64,000 nt of DNA from Mucilaginibacter saanensis (GCF_014200575.1 NZ_JACHBZ010000011.1:1-64000), one strand, 5' to 3'. Numbered from the stretch's first letter, positions 7,116 to 17,530 are shown. Numbers and translations are program-made. The notes: generated by a model not told the origin, from the sequence alone.

Positions 7116-9575
7116 ATGAAACAATTCCTGCTCACCCTGCTATGCTGTTATTGTTCAGCGCTTGCTCTTGCCCAAACGCAGAACTCCCCGACTGATATTA
7201 TTGTAAAAGGCCTGGTGGTTGACTCTGTGGCCAATAAACCCTTAGGTTATGTTACCGTGGCCCTTCAGGATGCTGTTACCCACGCCGCCGTAAAAAGTAC
7301 CCTTGCCAAAGATGATGGTAGCTTTGAATTGAAAGCCCCGGAGGGTAAAACTTATCAGCTGGTAGTGGCCTTTATTGGTTTTGCCACTAAGGTACTCCCC
7401 GTAAATATCAAGGGGAACGAATTTAATGCCGGAAAGATTTTACTAACAGCCTCCAACAAAGAATTAAAAGAGGTTACCATAACTGCTGTAAGACCTGTTA
7501 TGAAACAGGAGGTTGACCGCCTTACCTATGATGTGCAGGCTGATCCCGAAAGCAAGGCGATATCCGCTTTGGATATGATGCGTAAAGTGCCGCTTTTATC
7601 GGTTGATGGCGATGATAAGATACGGTTAAAAGGCAGCGGAAACTATAAAATATTGATTAACGGAAAGGAATCAGCGTTAATGGCCAAAAGCCCATCAGAT
7701 GTGCTGAAAGCCATGCCTGCAACCAACATCGAAAAAATAGAGGTAATTACCACGCCACCGGCTAAGTATGATGCCGAGGGTTTAACAGGGATTATCAACA
7801 TCATCACCAAAAAAAATGCCGATCAGGGTTATAACGGTAGTATCAATATGCGCTACAACACGGTTTGGGGGCCGGGTTATAACCTTAACGCTACGGTAAA
7901 GCAGGGCAAATTCGGTCTTTCGGGGTATGCCGGCTTTGGTACGCAGAAACAAGTAACTGCAGCAACTCACAACACGCAAACACAATTTGTTAAACAATCG
8001 GTATCAAGCATATTGAACCAAAATGGCACCAATACCTTTGGTGGTAAATATAAGTACGCCAATGCCGAGTTAAGTTATGAAATAGATAGCCTTGATTTGC
8101 TTACCGGTTCGTTTGAAATTTTTCAGGGGCATTTTGATCAGAATGGTTTGCTGCAATCAAGCCGGGTTAACAGCGCCGGCACGGTTGATCAGTCTTATCG
8201 CAATGCAGTTTCCAGCGGCAGTAAGGATAAGGGGGCCGATATCGCCATCAATTATCAGCGCAGCTTTAAAAATCATAAGGACGAGTTGCTAACCATGTCC
8301 TATAAATACAGTTACTCGCCAAGCGACCAGTCAAATACCAATGCGTTTACTGACAGGTTTAATTATGATGAAAATGATAATCCCGATTTCAGGCAGCGTA
8401 ATAATGCAGGTAATCGGGAGCATACCATTCAGCTCGATTATGTGTATCCGCTTAAAAAAATCAATATTGAAGCAGGTGCCAAAGCTATCCTGCGCAATAA
8501 CTTTAGTGATTTCGGGCGCGAGGATCTTGACCCCGCCACGAATGAATATGTAGTTGACGAAGGCCAAACCAGTACCTTTGATTATCACCAGGATGTGACC
8601 AGTTTCTACAACTCGTACCAGTTAAAACTAAGCAAATGGACAGCAAAAGGCGGTTTACGTATTGAACATACCCAAATTAGTGCCGATTTTATGGGCGAAC
8701 CGCTTGATCGTGGGTATAATAACCTTATCCCTTCGGTATCTCTACAGCGCAGCTTGAACAGTAGTAGCATCAATTTCGGTTTTACCCAGCGCATACAGCG
8801 CCCGGGTATATACCAGCTTAATCCGTTTGTTGATAAGTCAAATGCTAAATTTGTTACTACGGGTAACCCTAATTTGCGCCCCGAGCTTAATAATACGTTT
8901 GAACTTACCTACAGCAACTTTAAAAAGGCCTCGGTTACAGTGGGTTTAAGCTATGCGTTCTCCAATAACTCTATTCAAACTATAAGCAGTTTGCGCCCCA
9001 ATGGGTTGGATACCGTAACTTATACCACCTACCAAAACCTGGGCAGCAACCGTACGCTTGGCCTTAATATCAATACCAATTTTTCCATTACCAAACCATT
9101 CACGGTTAGTTTAAACGGGCAAATCTCACACGTTTGGCTAAAGGGTGTATATAACACGGAGTTCTTTAAAAATGCCGGGTATATAGGTAATGCATTTGCC
9201 AGTTTTACCTATAAACTGGGCGATACCTACCGCTTAGGGTACAATGCCGGCTTTTTTAGCGGCGATGTAAATTTGCAGGGTAAAACCAGTAATTTTATCT
9301 ATAACTCTTATTCGGTTGCCAAGGATCTGTTTAATAAAAAGTTTACCGTAACGCTGGTTGCTAATAATCCTTACAGTAAAACACGGGCGTTCACCAATTC
9401 GTCCCGCACGCCTGATTTTACTCAAAGCACAAGTACCGATAATCCGTACCGGCATTTCGCTATCCGGCTTAACTATAAATTTGGCAAACTCAACGGCGAT
9501 ATTAAAAAGAACCAGCGCAGCATAAATAACGACGATACCAAGAACAGTGGTAAAAGTAGTGGTGGAAATCAATAG
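7116..9575 (+). CDS. Outer-membrane beta-barrel protein, TonB-receptor-like
   Basis: 819 aa. A clear signal peptide (1-20, ending ALALAQ) is followed by a carboxypeptidase-regulatory-like beta-sandwich (about 27-115) and a plug-like domain (about 120-235, with the IEKIEVITTPPAKYDAEG segment typical of the plug). The rest, about 240-795, is a barrel rich in alternating aromatic strands (OMP_b-brl_3 type). The C-terminus carries a polar tail of Asn, Ser and Lys beyond the last strand, unlike receptors that end on an aromatic residue. No SusD partner lies nearby, so the substrate is unknown; this subfamily is common in Bacteroidota and poorly characterised. Confidence 0.85.
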   Translation: MKQFLLTLLCCYCSALALAQTQNSPTDIIVKGLVVDSVANKPLGYVTVALQDAVTHAAVKSTLAKDDGSFELKAPEGKTYQLVVAFIGFATKVLPVNIKGNEFNAGKILLTASNKELKEVTITAVRPVMKQEVDRLTYDVQADPESKAISALDMMRKVPLLSVDGDDKIRLKGSGNYKILINGKESALMAKSPSDVLKAMPATNIEKIEVITTPPAKYDAEGLTGIINIITKKNADQGYNGSINMRYNTVWGPGYNLNATVKQGKFGLSGYAGFGTQKQVTAATHNTQTQFVKQSVSSILNQNGTNTFGGKYKYANAELSYEIDSLDLLTGSFEIFQGHFDQNGLLQSSRVNSAGTVDQSYRNAVSSGSKDKGADIAINYQRSFKNHKDELLTMSYKYSYSPSDQSNTNAFTDRFNYDENDNPDFRQRNNAGNREHTIQLDYVYPLKKINIEAGAKAILRNNFSDFGREDLDPATNEYVVDEGQTSTFDYHQDVTSFYNSYQLKLSKWTAKGGLRIEHTQISADFMGEPLDRGYNNLIPSVSLQRSLNSSSINFGFTQRIQRPGIYQLNPFVDKSNAKFVTTGNPNLRPELNNTFELTYSNFKKASVTVGLSYAFSNNSIQTISSLRPNGLDTVTYTTYQNLGSNRTLGLNINTNFSITKPFTVSLNGQISHVWLKGVYNTEFFKNAGYIGNAFASFTYKLGDTYRLGYNAGFFSGDVNLQGKTSNFIYNSYSVAKDLFNKKFTVTLVANNPYSKTRAFTNSSRTPDFTQSTSTDNPYRHFAIRLNYKFGKLNGDIKKNQRSINNDDTKNSGKSSGGNQ

Positions 9576-9657
9576 ATTTGCTGTAGGAAACATCGGCAGC
9601 TAAAAAATAAAAAATTAGCGCATGATGGCCCCATCAATAATAAAACAGATTGTTACG

Positions 9658-10008
9658 ATGAAAGTTTACGGAATTACCAATTGCAATACAGTTAAAAAAG
9701 CGCTTGACTGGTTAAAGGAGAATAAGGTTGATTACAGTTTTCAGGATTTTAAAAAACTGGGTGTAAGCACCGAAAAATTACAGGAATGGGACAGCAAGGC
9801 GGGTTACGAAAAGTTTATGAATAAGCAGGGCCTCACCTGGAAACAGCTTGATCCTCAGGTAAAAGAAAGCGTGAAAACCAACACTGATGCGCTGGCGCTG
9901 CTGCAGCAAAAAACCAGTATGATCAAAAGACCGGTAATTGAAGATGGCGATTTCCTGTTTTTTGGTTTTGATGAAAAGATTTATGCTGATCATTTTTTGA
10001 ATAAATAA
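9658..10008 (+). CDS. ArsC/Spx-fold reductase-like protein (YffB type)
   Basis: 116 aa from the ATG at 9658. An in-frame ATG at 9622 would add 12 residues not expected in the family, whose members begin with a short beta strand as in MKVYGITNC. The fold is the thioredoxin-like ArsC/Spx/MgsR family. The single N-terminal cysteine is C9 in GITNCNTVKKA, and the conserved Arg is in MIKRPVIED near residue 85. It resembles E. coli YffB more than true arsenate reductases, and no ars genes are nearby. Function is unproven; a glutathione- or thiol-dependent reductase role is inferred. Confidence 0.85.
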   Translation: MKVYGITNCNTVKKALDWLKENKVDYSFQDFKKLGVSTEKLQEWDSKAGYEKFMNKQGLTWKQLDPQVKESVKTNTDALALLQQKTSMIKRPVIEDGDFLFFGFDEKIYADHFLNK

Positions 10009-10179
10009 TCATTCCGGCTCCGTTATTTAAAGCCTGTAAATCTTGTATATCTACCTGATTTATAGGCTTTATAGTTATATAAATAATTGCTTATTATATA
10101 GTAACAATCATTTTACCGAGAACATTCAAGAGTTTTTTTTGTAGTATAATTGCCTTTTATATATTAACTACAACTGAAA

Positions 10180-12150
10180 ATGACTTTAAAACTGATGGCC
10201 GGTTTCAGCATGGCCTTTATGTTGAGCGTGGGCGTGAGCAATGCGCAGCAAACACCCCCAGCCTCCGATTACAATTATCATGAAACTTTTGGCCCTTTGT
10301 TCTACACCAAAAACGGAACAGAGTATCGCGCGGCAAGCGGCGAACCAGGCCCTAAATATTTTCAAAACCGGGCCGATTATCAGTTGGCAGCCAAATTAAA
10401 TGACCAGACCAATGAAATTACCGGTGCCGAGGTTTTAACCTATACCAACAACAGCCCGCAAAATTTAGGATTTTTATGGATGCAGCTTGATCAGAATCTT
10501 TTTAAGTCGGATTCGCGCGGTACGGCCATAGTGCCACCTGCCGGTAGCCGTAACTGGGGCCGTGGCGAGGCATTTGATGCCGGGTATAAAATAAAATCAG
10601 TAAAATATGCAGGCGCCGAAGGCAATTTTGTTGACGCTAAATTTATAATAAGCGATACCCGCATGCAGGTTTTTTTACCTAAAGAGGTAACAGCCAACGG
10701 CGGGCAGGCTAAACTAAAAATTGAATATTCATTTATTCCGCCAAATTATGGGTCAGACCGCATGGGGTACCTGAATACCAAAAATGGTAAAATATATACC
10801 ATAGCACAATGGTACCCACGTATGTGTGTGTATGATGATGTTATGGGATGGAATACCCTGCCTTACACCGGCCCGGGTGAGTTTTACCTGGAGTATGGTG
10901 ATTTTGACCTGAGCATTACCGCTCCAGCCAACCATATCGTAGTAGCATCAGGTGAGTTACAGAACCCACAGGAAGTGTACACTGCCGAGCAGCAAAAACG
11001 CTGGGCCGAAGCTGCACAAAGCGAAAAAACAGTTTTTATCCGTACAGCAAAAGAAGTTAAAGACCAGGCATCGCGCCCGGCCGGTAAAACAGAGCTTACC
11101 TGGCATTTTAAAATAAAAAATGCACGTGACGTTTCATGGGCATCGTCGGCTGCATTTATTGTTGATGCCGCAAAAATGGATCTGCCGAGCGGTAAAAAAT
11201 CAATAGCTATATCAGCCTATCCTGTTGAAAGCGATGGCAACAATGCCTGGGGACGATCAACCGAGTATGTAAAAAAATCAATTGAATATAACTCAGCAAA
11301 ATGGTTTGAATTTCCGTACCCCGCAGCTACGGCTGTTGCTGGCATAGTTGGTGGTATGGAATATCCTGGTATTGTTTTTTGTGGATACAAGGCCGAGAGA
11401 GATAAACTATGGGGCGTAAATGACCATGAGTTTGGCCATACCTGGTTCCCGATGATTGTAGGTTCAAATGAGCGTTTATACGGTTGGATGGATGAAGGTT
11501 TCAATACCTTTATCAACACCTTATCAACCAATGATTTTAACAATGGCGAGTATAAAAAAGACCGTGCCGATATGCACAGCATTGGTGCTAATTTTACCAG
11601 GCCCGATCTGGAGCCGATCATGAGCCAGCCAGCCAATCTAAAAGAAAAAAATACTGGAACCCTGTTATACTCAAAACCAAGTGCAGGTTTGGTTTTACTG
11701 CGCGAGCAGATATTAGGTCCGGAGCGTTTTGACTTTGCCTTTAAAACTTATATTAACAGGTGGGCATTTAAACACCCAACACCTGATGACTTTTTCCGCA
11801 CCATTGAAAATGCATCGGGCGAAAGCTTACAGTGGTTTTGGAGAGGCTGGTTTATGAATAACTGGCGCCTGGATGTTGCCGTAAGCGATGTTAAATATGT
11901 AGATGACGATCCGTCAAAAGGGGCATTAATTACGCTGGATAACCTGGGTAAAATGGCCATGCCGGTTATACTGGAAATAAAAACCAAGAGCGGCAAAACC
12001 GATCGTATAAAATTACCGGTTGAAATTTGGGAGCGCTTTGCTTCATGGACATTCAAATACCCATCAACCGAAGAGATTAAATCGGTTACTTATGATCCCG
12101 ATAATGTATTACCTGATTATAACCCTGACAATAACGTTTGGAAAAAATAA
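10180..12150 (+). CDS. M1 family metallopeptidase, exported
   Basis: 656 aa with a signal peptide (about 1-22, cut after SNA). The N-terminal beta-rich domain (about 50-290) precedes the gluzincin catalytic domain. The zinc site is complete: H416-E-F-G-H420, with the third ligand E439 in WMDEGF exactly 19 residues after H420. The substrate-binding GxMEN motif appears as GGMEYP just before it, a variation that may affect exopeptidase specificity. It is expected to trim peptides in the periplasm or at the cell surface. It is a single gene followed by a strong terminator. Confidence 0.9.
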   Translation: MTLKLMAGFSMAFMLSVGVSNAQQTPPASDYNYHETFGPLFYTKNGTEYRAASGEPGPKYFQNRADYQLAAKLNDQTNEITGAEVLTYTNNSPQNLGFLWMQLDQNLFKSDSRGTAIVPPAGSRNWGRGEAFDAGYKIKSVKYAGAEGNFVDAKFIISDTRMQVFLPKEVTANGGQAKLKIEYSFIPPNYGSDRMGYLNTKNGKIYTIAQWYPRMCVYDDVMGWNTLPYTGPGEFYLEYGDFDLSITAPANHIVVASGELQNPQEVYTAEQQKRWAEAAQSEKTVFIRTAKEVKDQASRPAGKTELTWHFKIKNARDVSWASSAAFIVDAAKMDLPSGKKSIAISAYPVESDGNNAWGRSTEYVKKSIEYNSAKWFEFPYPAATAVAGIVGGMEYPGIVFCGYKAERDKLWGVNDHEFGHTWFPMIVGSNERLYGWMDEGFNTFINTLSTNDFNNGEYKKDRADMHSIGANFTRPDLEPIMSQPANLKEKNTGTLLYSKPSAGLVLLREQILGPERFDFAFKTYINRWAFKHPTPDDFFRTIENASGESLQWFWRGWFMNNWRLDVAVSDVKYVDDDPSKGALITLDNLGKMAMPVILEIKTKSGKTDRIKLPVEIWERFASWTFKYPSTEEIKSVTYDPDNVLPDYNPDNNVWKK

Positions 12151-12154
12151 CAAC

Positions 12155-12183
12155 AAAAAACCCGGTTAACGCCGGGTTTTTTG
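12155..12183 (+). terminator. Terminator after the M1 peptidase
   Basis: CCCGG-TTAACG-CCGGG at 12161-12175, with A-run upstream and T-run downstream, just after the stop codon at 12150. Confidence 0.9.
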
Positions 12184-12280
12184 TTTCCTAATAAAATATA
12201 TGTGCGCGTCATTGCATAGTTTCAATCAATAAAAAACGCGTCATCATACGGTTTCTTCTGTCAATGACGCGTGTATATAT

Positions 12281-12313
12281 AAACTTACGAAGTTTCAAAA
12301 ACTTCGTAAGTTT
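12281..12313. repeat. Perfect 15-bp hairpin between convergent genes
   Basis: AAACTTACGAAGTTT and AAACTTCGTAAGTTT are exact complements around a 3-base CAA loop. It sits between the ends of the M1 peptidase and poxB genes, 26 bp from the poxB stop. A looser inverted pair, GCGCGTCATTG and CAATGACGCGTG, lies at 12206-12273. It may serve as a transcript end for poxB. Confidence 0.8.
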
Positions 12314-12338
12314 AAAATAAATAGTCCAAATCTTCAGG

Positions 12339-14075
12339 CTACAGCAAATCCTTCAAATGCTTATAATTAGCTTTCACAGTGTTCAATACTTCATCCATGT
12401 GGCCATTGAGCATCAGTTTGGTCATAGATACGGCCATACCTTTAACCTGTTCAAATTCAATTTTAGGCGGCATAGCCAAAGCATTCGGATCGGTGAATAC
12501 GTTTACCAGCGCCGGGCCCTCAAAAGCTAATGCTTCTGTAATGGCCTGCTGTACATTGTAAGGTTCGGTTACGTTAAATCCCTTGATCCCCATAGCCTGG
12601 GCAACCAGGGCGAAATCCGGGTTGTACATATCTGTTTGCCAGTCGGGCAGGCCGGCAACTTCCATTTCCAGCTTTACCATACCCAGGGAGCGGTTATTAA
12701 AAACAATGATCTTGATGGGCAGCTTATACTGTACAATGGTAGCCAGATCACCTAATAACATAGACAAGCCGCCATCGCCACAAAGTGCAATTACCTGTTG
12801 GCCGGGGCGTGCTAAGGCGGCACCAATAGCCTGCGGCATGGCGTTGGCCATAGAGCCATGGTTAAAAGAACCAATCATTTTACGTTTACCGGTTGCATTG
12901 ATATAACGCGAACCCCAAACGCATGACATGCCTGTATCAACCGTAAATATGGCATCGTTGGCAGCAGCTTTATCAAGTACACTGGCAACAAATTCGGGGT
13001 GTATCTTATCCTGGCTGCCGCTGTCGTCAACGTAGGTTTGCATCTTGTCTTTCACATCGGCATAAACCTTTAGCTGTGCCTGTAAAAAGCTATCGTCCTG
13101 CTTTTGGGTAACCAGCGACAGTAGGGCCGTTAATGTATCTTTAACAGTTCCGCACAGTCCCACATCAACCTTGGCACGCCGGCCAATACGCTCGGGCCTG
13201 GTATCTATCTGCACAATTTTGCAATCGGTAGGCATAAACGGCGTGTATGGGAAATCAGTACCTAACAGGATCAGCAAATCGCTTTCATGCATACTGTGAT
13301 AGGCTGATGGTAAACCTAACAGTCCGGTCATCCCTACCTCATTAGGATTGTCATACTGTATATCCATCTTAGTCCTGAAGGAGTAAGCCACCGTGGCATG
13401 CAGTTTTTGCGATAACGCCACCACCTCATCATGTGCTTCGGCTGCGCCTATACCGCAAAAAATGGTTATTTTATGATACTGGTTCATCAAGGCAGCCAGC
13501 TGCTGTAAGTCAGTATCAGATGGCCTGATAACAGGTACCGGGTTATAATTTTGAACTGATGTATTTATTTCTACAGCATCCATGCTGGTTATATCGCCGG
13601 GTAAGCCAATTACGGCAACACCTTTCTGGTGCAATGCGCTTTGTATGCCGGCCTGCAGCATACGTGGTAGCTGTTTAGGTGTGGTGGCTACCTGATTATA
13701 GTAGCTGCAATCATCAAATAATTTAATAGTATTGGTTTCCTGGAAATAAGCGCTGCCAAACTCAAAGCTGGCTATAGTTGATGCTATGGCAATAACCGCG
13801 GCGCCAGACCGGTGTGCATCATATAAACCATTAATCAGGTGCACATGCCCCGGGCCGCTGCTGCCCGCACAACAGGCAAAGCCGTTAAGTTGTGCTTCGG
13901 CACCGGCAGCGTATGCGCCTACTTCCTCATGCCTTACATGTATCCATTGTATGGTGCCTTCGCGCCTTACGGCATCATTTACTTCGTTAAGGCTATCGCC
14001 GGTTACGGCATATATTCTTTTTATACCGGCGTTCACCAGCATCTCAACCAGTTGGTCTGCAACGTTTTTTGCCAT
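12339..14075 (-). CDS. poxB: Pyruvate dehydrogenase (quinone), PoxB-like ThDP enzyme
   Basis: 578 aa, close to E. coli PoxB (572 aa). The family decarboxylates pyruvate to acetate and CO2 and passes electrons to the quinone pool at the membrane, using ThDP and FAD. Visible features are the cofactor-activating Glu in VRHEEVGAYAAGAEAQ (E50/E51), the YFQETN segment, and the ThDP motif GDGGLSMLLGD ending in IIVFNN. The C-terminal tail AMPPKIEFEQVKG matches the PoxB membrane-binding region rather than acetolactate synthase. It is monocistronic. Confidence 0.87.
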   Translation of the reverse strand: MAKNVADQLVEMLVNAGIKRIYAVTGDSLNEVNDAVRREGTIQWIHVRHEEVGAYAAGAEAQLNGFACCAGSSGPGHVHLINGLYDAHRSGAAVIAIASTIASFEFGSAYFQETNTIKLFDDCSYYNQVATTPKQLPRMLQAGIQSALHQKGVAVIGLPGDITSMDAVEINTSVQNYNPVPVIRPSDTDLQQLAALMNQYHKITIFCGIGAAEAHDEVVALSQKLHATVAYSFRTKMDIQYDNPNEVGMTGLLGLPSAYHSMHESDLLILLGTDFPYTPFMPTDCKIVQIDTRPERIGRRAKVDVGLCGTVKDTLTALLSLVTQKQDDSFLQAQLKVYADVKDKMQTYVDDSGSQDKIHPEFVASVLDKAAANDAIFTVDTGMSCVWGSRYINATGKRKMIGSFNHGSMANAMPQAIGAALARPGQQVIALCGDGGLSMLLGDLATIVQYKLPIKIIVFNNRSLGMVKLEMEVAGLPDWQTDMYNPDFALVAQAMGIKGFNVTEPYNVQQAITEALAFEGPALVNVFTDPNALAMPPKIEFEQVKGMAVSMTKLMLNGHMDEVLNTVKANYKHLKDLL

Positions 14076-14403
14076 TTTGTTTCTTGATTATATCAATCAA
14101 ACTCTATATGGCGGTAAGAGTTTTTGAAATTGTAAATAATATGTACAAGATGACCAACAACTTAATTACAGGAATTAACCACGATGTAAAGTAATGTGTA
14201 TAAAAGTGTAAAATGGTTATACAGGCCCGTTACAAATGGGCTGCAAAACCAGCCGGGCTATGGGTTGGTGCCATTATAAGCGTTAATTTTAATTGCATTA
14301 AAAGGCGGTTTCACATTGATATCAGGGGGGTAAATAGCCCTGTTTTAAAGTGATAAGCCCTAAGTAACCAATAACTAAATCACCAACAATAACATCAGTT
14401 GTT
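14076..14403. other. Divergent intergenic region
   Basis: 328 bp between the divergent poxB and MBOAT genes. It must hold the promoters of both, but I see no clear TAnnTTTG box. There is a short GGGGGG tract near 14325 and no strong hairpin, gene or RNA. Confidence 0.5.
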
Positions 14404-15855
14404 ATGCTGTTTAACTCTTTTAGCTTCGCTGTTTTTTTGCCCATAGTTTTTATACTTTACTGGTTTGTTGCCAATAAAAACCTTAAGTATCAAAACTTTT
14501 TGCTGCTTTGCGCAAGCTATTATTTTTATGCCTGTTGGGACTGGCGTTTCCTGTTCCTGCTCATATTTTCAACCGTACTGGATTATTTTACGGGTATTAA
14601 GATGTGCGAAACCGAAAACCCGCGTAAAAGAAAATTCTGGTTCTGGTTAAGCGTAAGCATCAACGTCGGCTTTTTGGGCATATTTAAATACTATAACTTT
14701 TTTGCTGCGTCCTTTGCCGATGCGGCATCTAATTTAGGGATGCATGTAAGCCCCTGGACTTTGAAAGTTATTTTACCGGTGGGTATTTCCTTTTATACTT
14801 TTCATGGCCTGTCATATGTTATTGATATTTATAAGAAAAGGATAAAGGCCGAACGGAATTTTATTGACTACTCTTTTTTTGTAAGCTTTTTCCCGCTGCT
14901 GGTGGCAGGACCTATTGAGCGGGCAACACACCTTTTACCCCAGATAAAAAAGGAACGAACCTTTGATTACTTAAAGGCCGTTGATGGTTTACGGCAAATA
15001 TTATGGGGCTTTTTCAAGAAAGCAGTAATTGCCGATCAGTGTTCGGAATATGCCAATATGATTTTTGCTAACTCATCTACCTACTCAGGCAGTACGCTGA
15101 TATTGGGCGCCATCTTTTTTACATTTCAAATTTATTGTGATTTTTCGGGCTATTCAGATATGGCCCTGGGCATTGCGCGGCTTTTTGGTATTGAGCTGTT
15201 GAGAAACTTTGCTTTCCCTTATTTTTCAAGGGACATAGCCGAGTTTTGGCGGCGCTGGCATATTTCGCTGTCGAGCTGGTTCAGGGATTATTTGTATATA
15301 CCCCTGGGGGGCAGTAAGGGCGGAACCTGGATGAAGGTCAGGAACGTTTTAATTATTTTTCTGGTAAGCGGTTTTTGGCATGGTGCCAACTGGACGTTTA
15401 TTGTATGGGGACTTTTAAATGCCTTATTTATTTTGCCGTCGGTTATTTTTAATACCAACCGCAACAACCTTGAAATTGTGGCCAAGGGTAAAAGCTTGCC
15501 GAGCATCAAGGAGTTTTTACAAATGGTGCTCACTTTTGCATTGGTTGTTTTTGCATGGATATTTTTCAGGGCCAATAATTTAAAACACGCCCTGAGTTAT
15601 ATCGACAGGATATTTTCCAGATCCACCTTTTCCATCCCCCGGTTAGATGTAAGCAAATTTGAACTCACCAGTACCATATTACTCATTATTGTTTTTTTAA
15701 TAATTGAATGGAACGGGCGCGAGAACCAATATGCTATTGCAACGCTGGGCAGGTTTAAAAGAAAGAGCTACAGGATGGCATTTTACTTCAGTTTGATTTT
15801 AACCATATATCTGTTCATGGGCCGCGAACAGCAATTCATTTATTTTCAATTTTAG
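14404..15855 (+). CDS. MBOAT family O-acyltransferase (AlgI/DltB-like)
   Basis: 483 aa polytopic membrane protein. It opens MLFNSFSFAVFLPIVF, the typical AlgI-type N-terminus. The MBOAT core includes FAFPYFSRDIAEFWRRWHISLS (key residues RDIAEFWRRWH) and the catalytic His region GFWHGANW with H326. Such proteins pass acyl groups, usually acetyl, across the membrane for addition to polysaccharides. The next gene starts 3 bp after the stop and looks like an SGNH-type partner, as in PatA/PatB and AlgI/AlgX-AlgJ pairs. No polysaccharide synthesis genes are near, so the acceptor is unknown. Confidence 0.9.
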   Translation: MLFNSFSFAVFLPIVFILYWFVANKNLKYQNFLLLCASYYFYACWDWRFLFLLIFSTVLDYFTGIKMCETENPRKRKFWFWLSVSINVGFLGIFKYYNFFAASFADAASNLGMHVSPWTLKVILPVGISFYTFHGLSYVIDIYKKRIKAERNFIDYSFFVSFFPLLVAGPIERATHLLPQIKKERTFDYLKAVDGLRQILWGFFKKAVIADQCSEYANMIFANSSTYSGSTLILGAIFFTFQIYCDFSGYSDMALGIARLFGIELLRNFAFPYFSRDIAEFWRRWHISLSSWFRDYLYIPLGGSKGGTWMKVRNVLIIFLVSGFWHGANWTFIVWGLLNALFILPSVIFNTNRNNLEIVAKGKSLPSIKEFLQMVLTFALVVFAWIFFRANNLKHALSYIDRIFSRSTFSIPRLDVSKFELTSTILLIIVFLIIEWNGRENQYAIATLGRFKRKSYRMAFYFSLILTIYLFMGREQQFIYFQF

Positions 15856-15858
15856 GTT

Positions 15859-16815
15859 ATGAGCAGGTTTTTAAAAAGAACGGTTTTATTTATTATAGTT
15901 GCTGCCTGTTTACTGGCTTCGGTAATATTTGTGCCTAATTATATTGTAAGTAAAAAATCAAAGTTCAATATTCAGCCGGGCAGCAAAATAGTGCTGTTCG
16001 GGCATTCGCATCCTGAATGTGCCTTTAACGATTCGCTGATAGCTAATTTTAAAAACCTGTCGCACTCGGCCGAGCCCTATTTTTATACCTATCAAAAGGT
16101 AAAAAAGGTTTTATCGCAAAATCCGGAGATAGAGATAGTATTGGTGGAGTTTTCCAATAACCAGATTGATGAGAAAATGAACGACTGGACATGGGGCTAT
16201 AAGTATATGTCGAGCATGTTTCCGTTGTATTCTTCTTTTATGGATAAGTCAGATATTGACCTGCTGATTAAGCATAACCCAAAGGATTTTATGAACTGTA
16301 TGTCCATATCAACCAGGAAAAACTTGTTCAGGCTGGTTACCCGCAACTATAATTTTTCTGACGCGATGGGGGGGTATCTGCGTATTGATAAGCTGCGCAA
16401 CAATACCAGCGATGCGGCCAATGGCCCGGCTGATAAAGCTACTGGTAATACCACTCCGGCTATATCAACGGTTAATATTGATTACCTGCAGAAAATAATA
16501 AGCTATTGTGAGGCACAGCATAAGCGCGTTTTCTTGGTCAGGAGCCCGCAGCATAAAAATTATGAGTTCCTGAAAAACGAAAAGGATTTTGTGAGGATAA
16601 GAACAACGCGTTTTTCGAGGATTGACTTTTTAGACTTTAATAACTTCCCGCTAAATGATGATGATTTTGCGGATTATGCACACCTTAATTACCAGGGTGC
16701 CACAAAGTTTTCTAAATGGTTTAACACCATGGTGGGCTCGGGCTTATTGATGAATAAGAACAAACAGGCTTTTATTGACCAAAGCGTAAGCAATTATAAA
16801 GCCGGAAGCATGTGA
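15859..16815 (+). CDS. SGNH/AlgX-like membrane-anchored partner of the MBOAT protein
   Basis: 318 aa. One N-terminal membrane segment (about 7-27) is followed by an extracytoplasmic domain. Two pieces suggest an SGNH-hydrolase fold: a block I-like FGHSHPECAFND around G48-H-S50, and a C-terminal D272-Y-A-H275-LN that fits the block V DxxH catalytic pair. Overall similarity to named families is low, so this is a motif-level call. The 3-bp spacing from the MBOAT gene implies joint translation and a shared role, probably final acyl transfer to a surface glycan. A strong terminator follows. Confidence 0.65.
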   Translation: MSRFLKRTVLFIIVAACLLASVIFVPNYIVSKKSKFNIQPGSKIVLFGHSHPECAFNDSLIANFKNLSHSAEPYFYTYQKVKKVLSQNPEIEIVLVEFSNNQIDEKMNDWTWGYKYMSSMFPLYSSFMDKSDIDLLIKHNPKDFMNCMSISTRKNLFRLVTRNYNFSDAMGGYLRIDKLRNNTSDAANGPADKATGNTTPAISTVNIDYLQKIISYCEAQHKRVFLVRSPQHKNYEFLKNEKDFVRIRTTRFSRIDFLDFNNFPLNDDDFADYAHLNYQGATKFSKWFNTMVGSGLLMNKNKQAFIDQSVSNYKAGSM

Positions 16816-16842
16816 TCAATCCACACCACATTCAATAAACGC

Positions 16843-16877
16843 AAAACCGGCAGACCTGAATAAGATCTGCCGGTTTT
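16843..16877. terminator. Bidirectional terminator
   Basis: AAAACCGGCAGA and TCTGCCGGTTTT form a perfect 12-bp stem with an 11-base loop. It sits between the convergent SGNH-like (+) and barrel (-) genes and has A/T runs on both sides. Confidence 0.85.
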
Positions 16878-16933
16878 ATGATGTGTCAATATATAGCGGA
16901 GCCGGGAAACGGCTGTTGATTTTGAGGTATTAA

Positions 16934-17530
16934 TTAAAGACTGAAAGCATAAGCAACCCTTAAACCAATAAAGTTGCTGGTGTTACCGTCTGTATAAAAT
17001 TTACTGTTGCTTTCATACCTTACACCGGCATCAATGTAGTTTTTGCCGCCTACGTTAAATAACACACCCACCTGCGGAGCGTATACAAATACGGCTGATT
17101 TGGTTACACCAAGATCTGATTTGTTGGCGATGAATGATGCACCTGCTTCGCCCTGTACGTAAAAGTTTTTAACGGGGAAGTATTTTAAACCAGCTTTAAC
17201 CGGGATTAACTGAATGTCAGGAGCGTTGGTGGTTTTGTCGGCATAAATGTTATTGAAACCTGCGTTAACAGTAGCATACAACTGATCTTTAAGAATAGGG
17301 AAATCAGCTTGTAATGAACCACCGAAATTCCAGTTATAGTTATTGTTTAATTTGCCTACAGGTAAACCCGCCTCAACACCGGCACTCAGCCTGATGCCTG
17401 AACCATAAGTGGTTGTTTGGGTAGTTGTTACCGGAGTAGTAGTAGTTGTTGCATCCTGAGCTTTAACGTTGATTGAAATGATAGATAATAATGAAAGTGC
17501 TAAAACACTTAATTTGATGGAAGTTTTCAT
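16934..17530 (-). CDS. Small outer-membrane beta-barrel protein
   Basis: 198 aa with a signal peptide (1-24, ending VKAQ), a Thr-rich linker (about 25-42) and a barrel of roughly eight strands. It ends on an aromatic-rich strand, VAYAFSL. It belongs to the PorT/OmpA-barrel-like group common in Bacteroidota; function is unknown. The upstream 297-bp gap contains CAAAGGTA at 17697-17704, which on the minus strand reads TACCTTTG and fits a -7 box, implying a long leader. Confidence 0.75.
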   Translation of the reverse strand: MKTSIKLSVLALSLLSIISINVKAQDATTTTTPVTTTQTTTYGSGIRLSAGVEAGLPVGKLNNNYNWNFGGSLQADFPILKDQLYATVNAGFNNIYADKTTNAPDIQLIPVKAGLKYFPVKNFYVQGEAGASFIANKSDLGVTKSAVFVYAPQVGVLFNVGGKNYIDAGVRYESNSKFYTDGNTSNFIGLRVAYAFSL

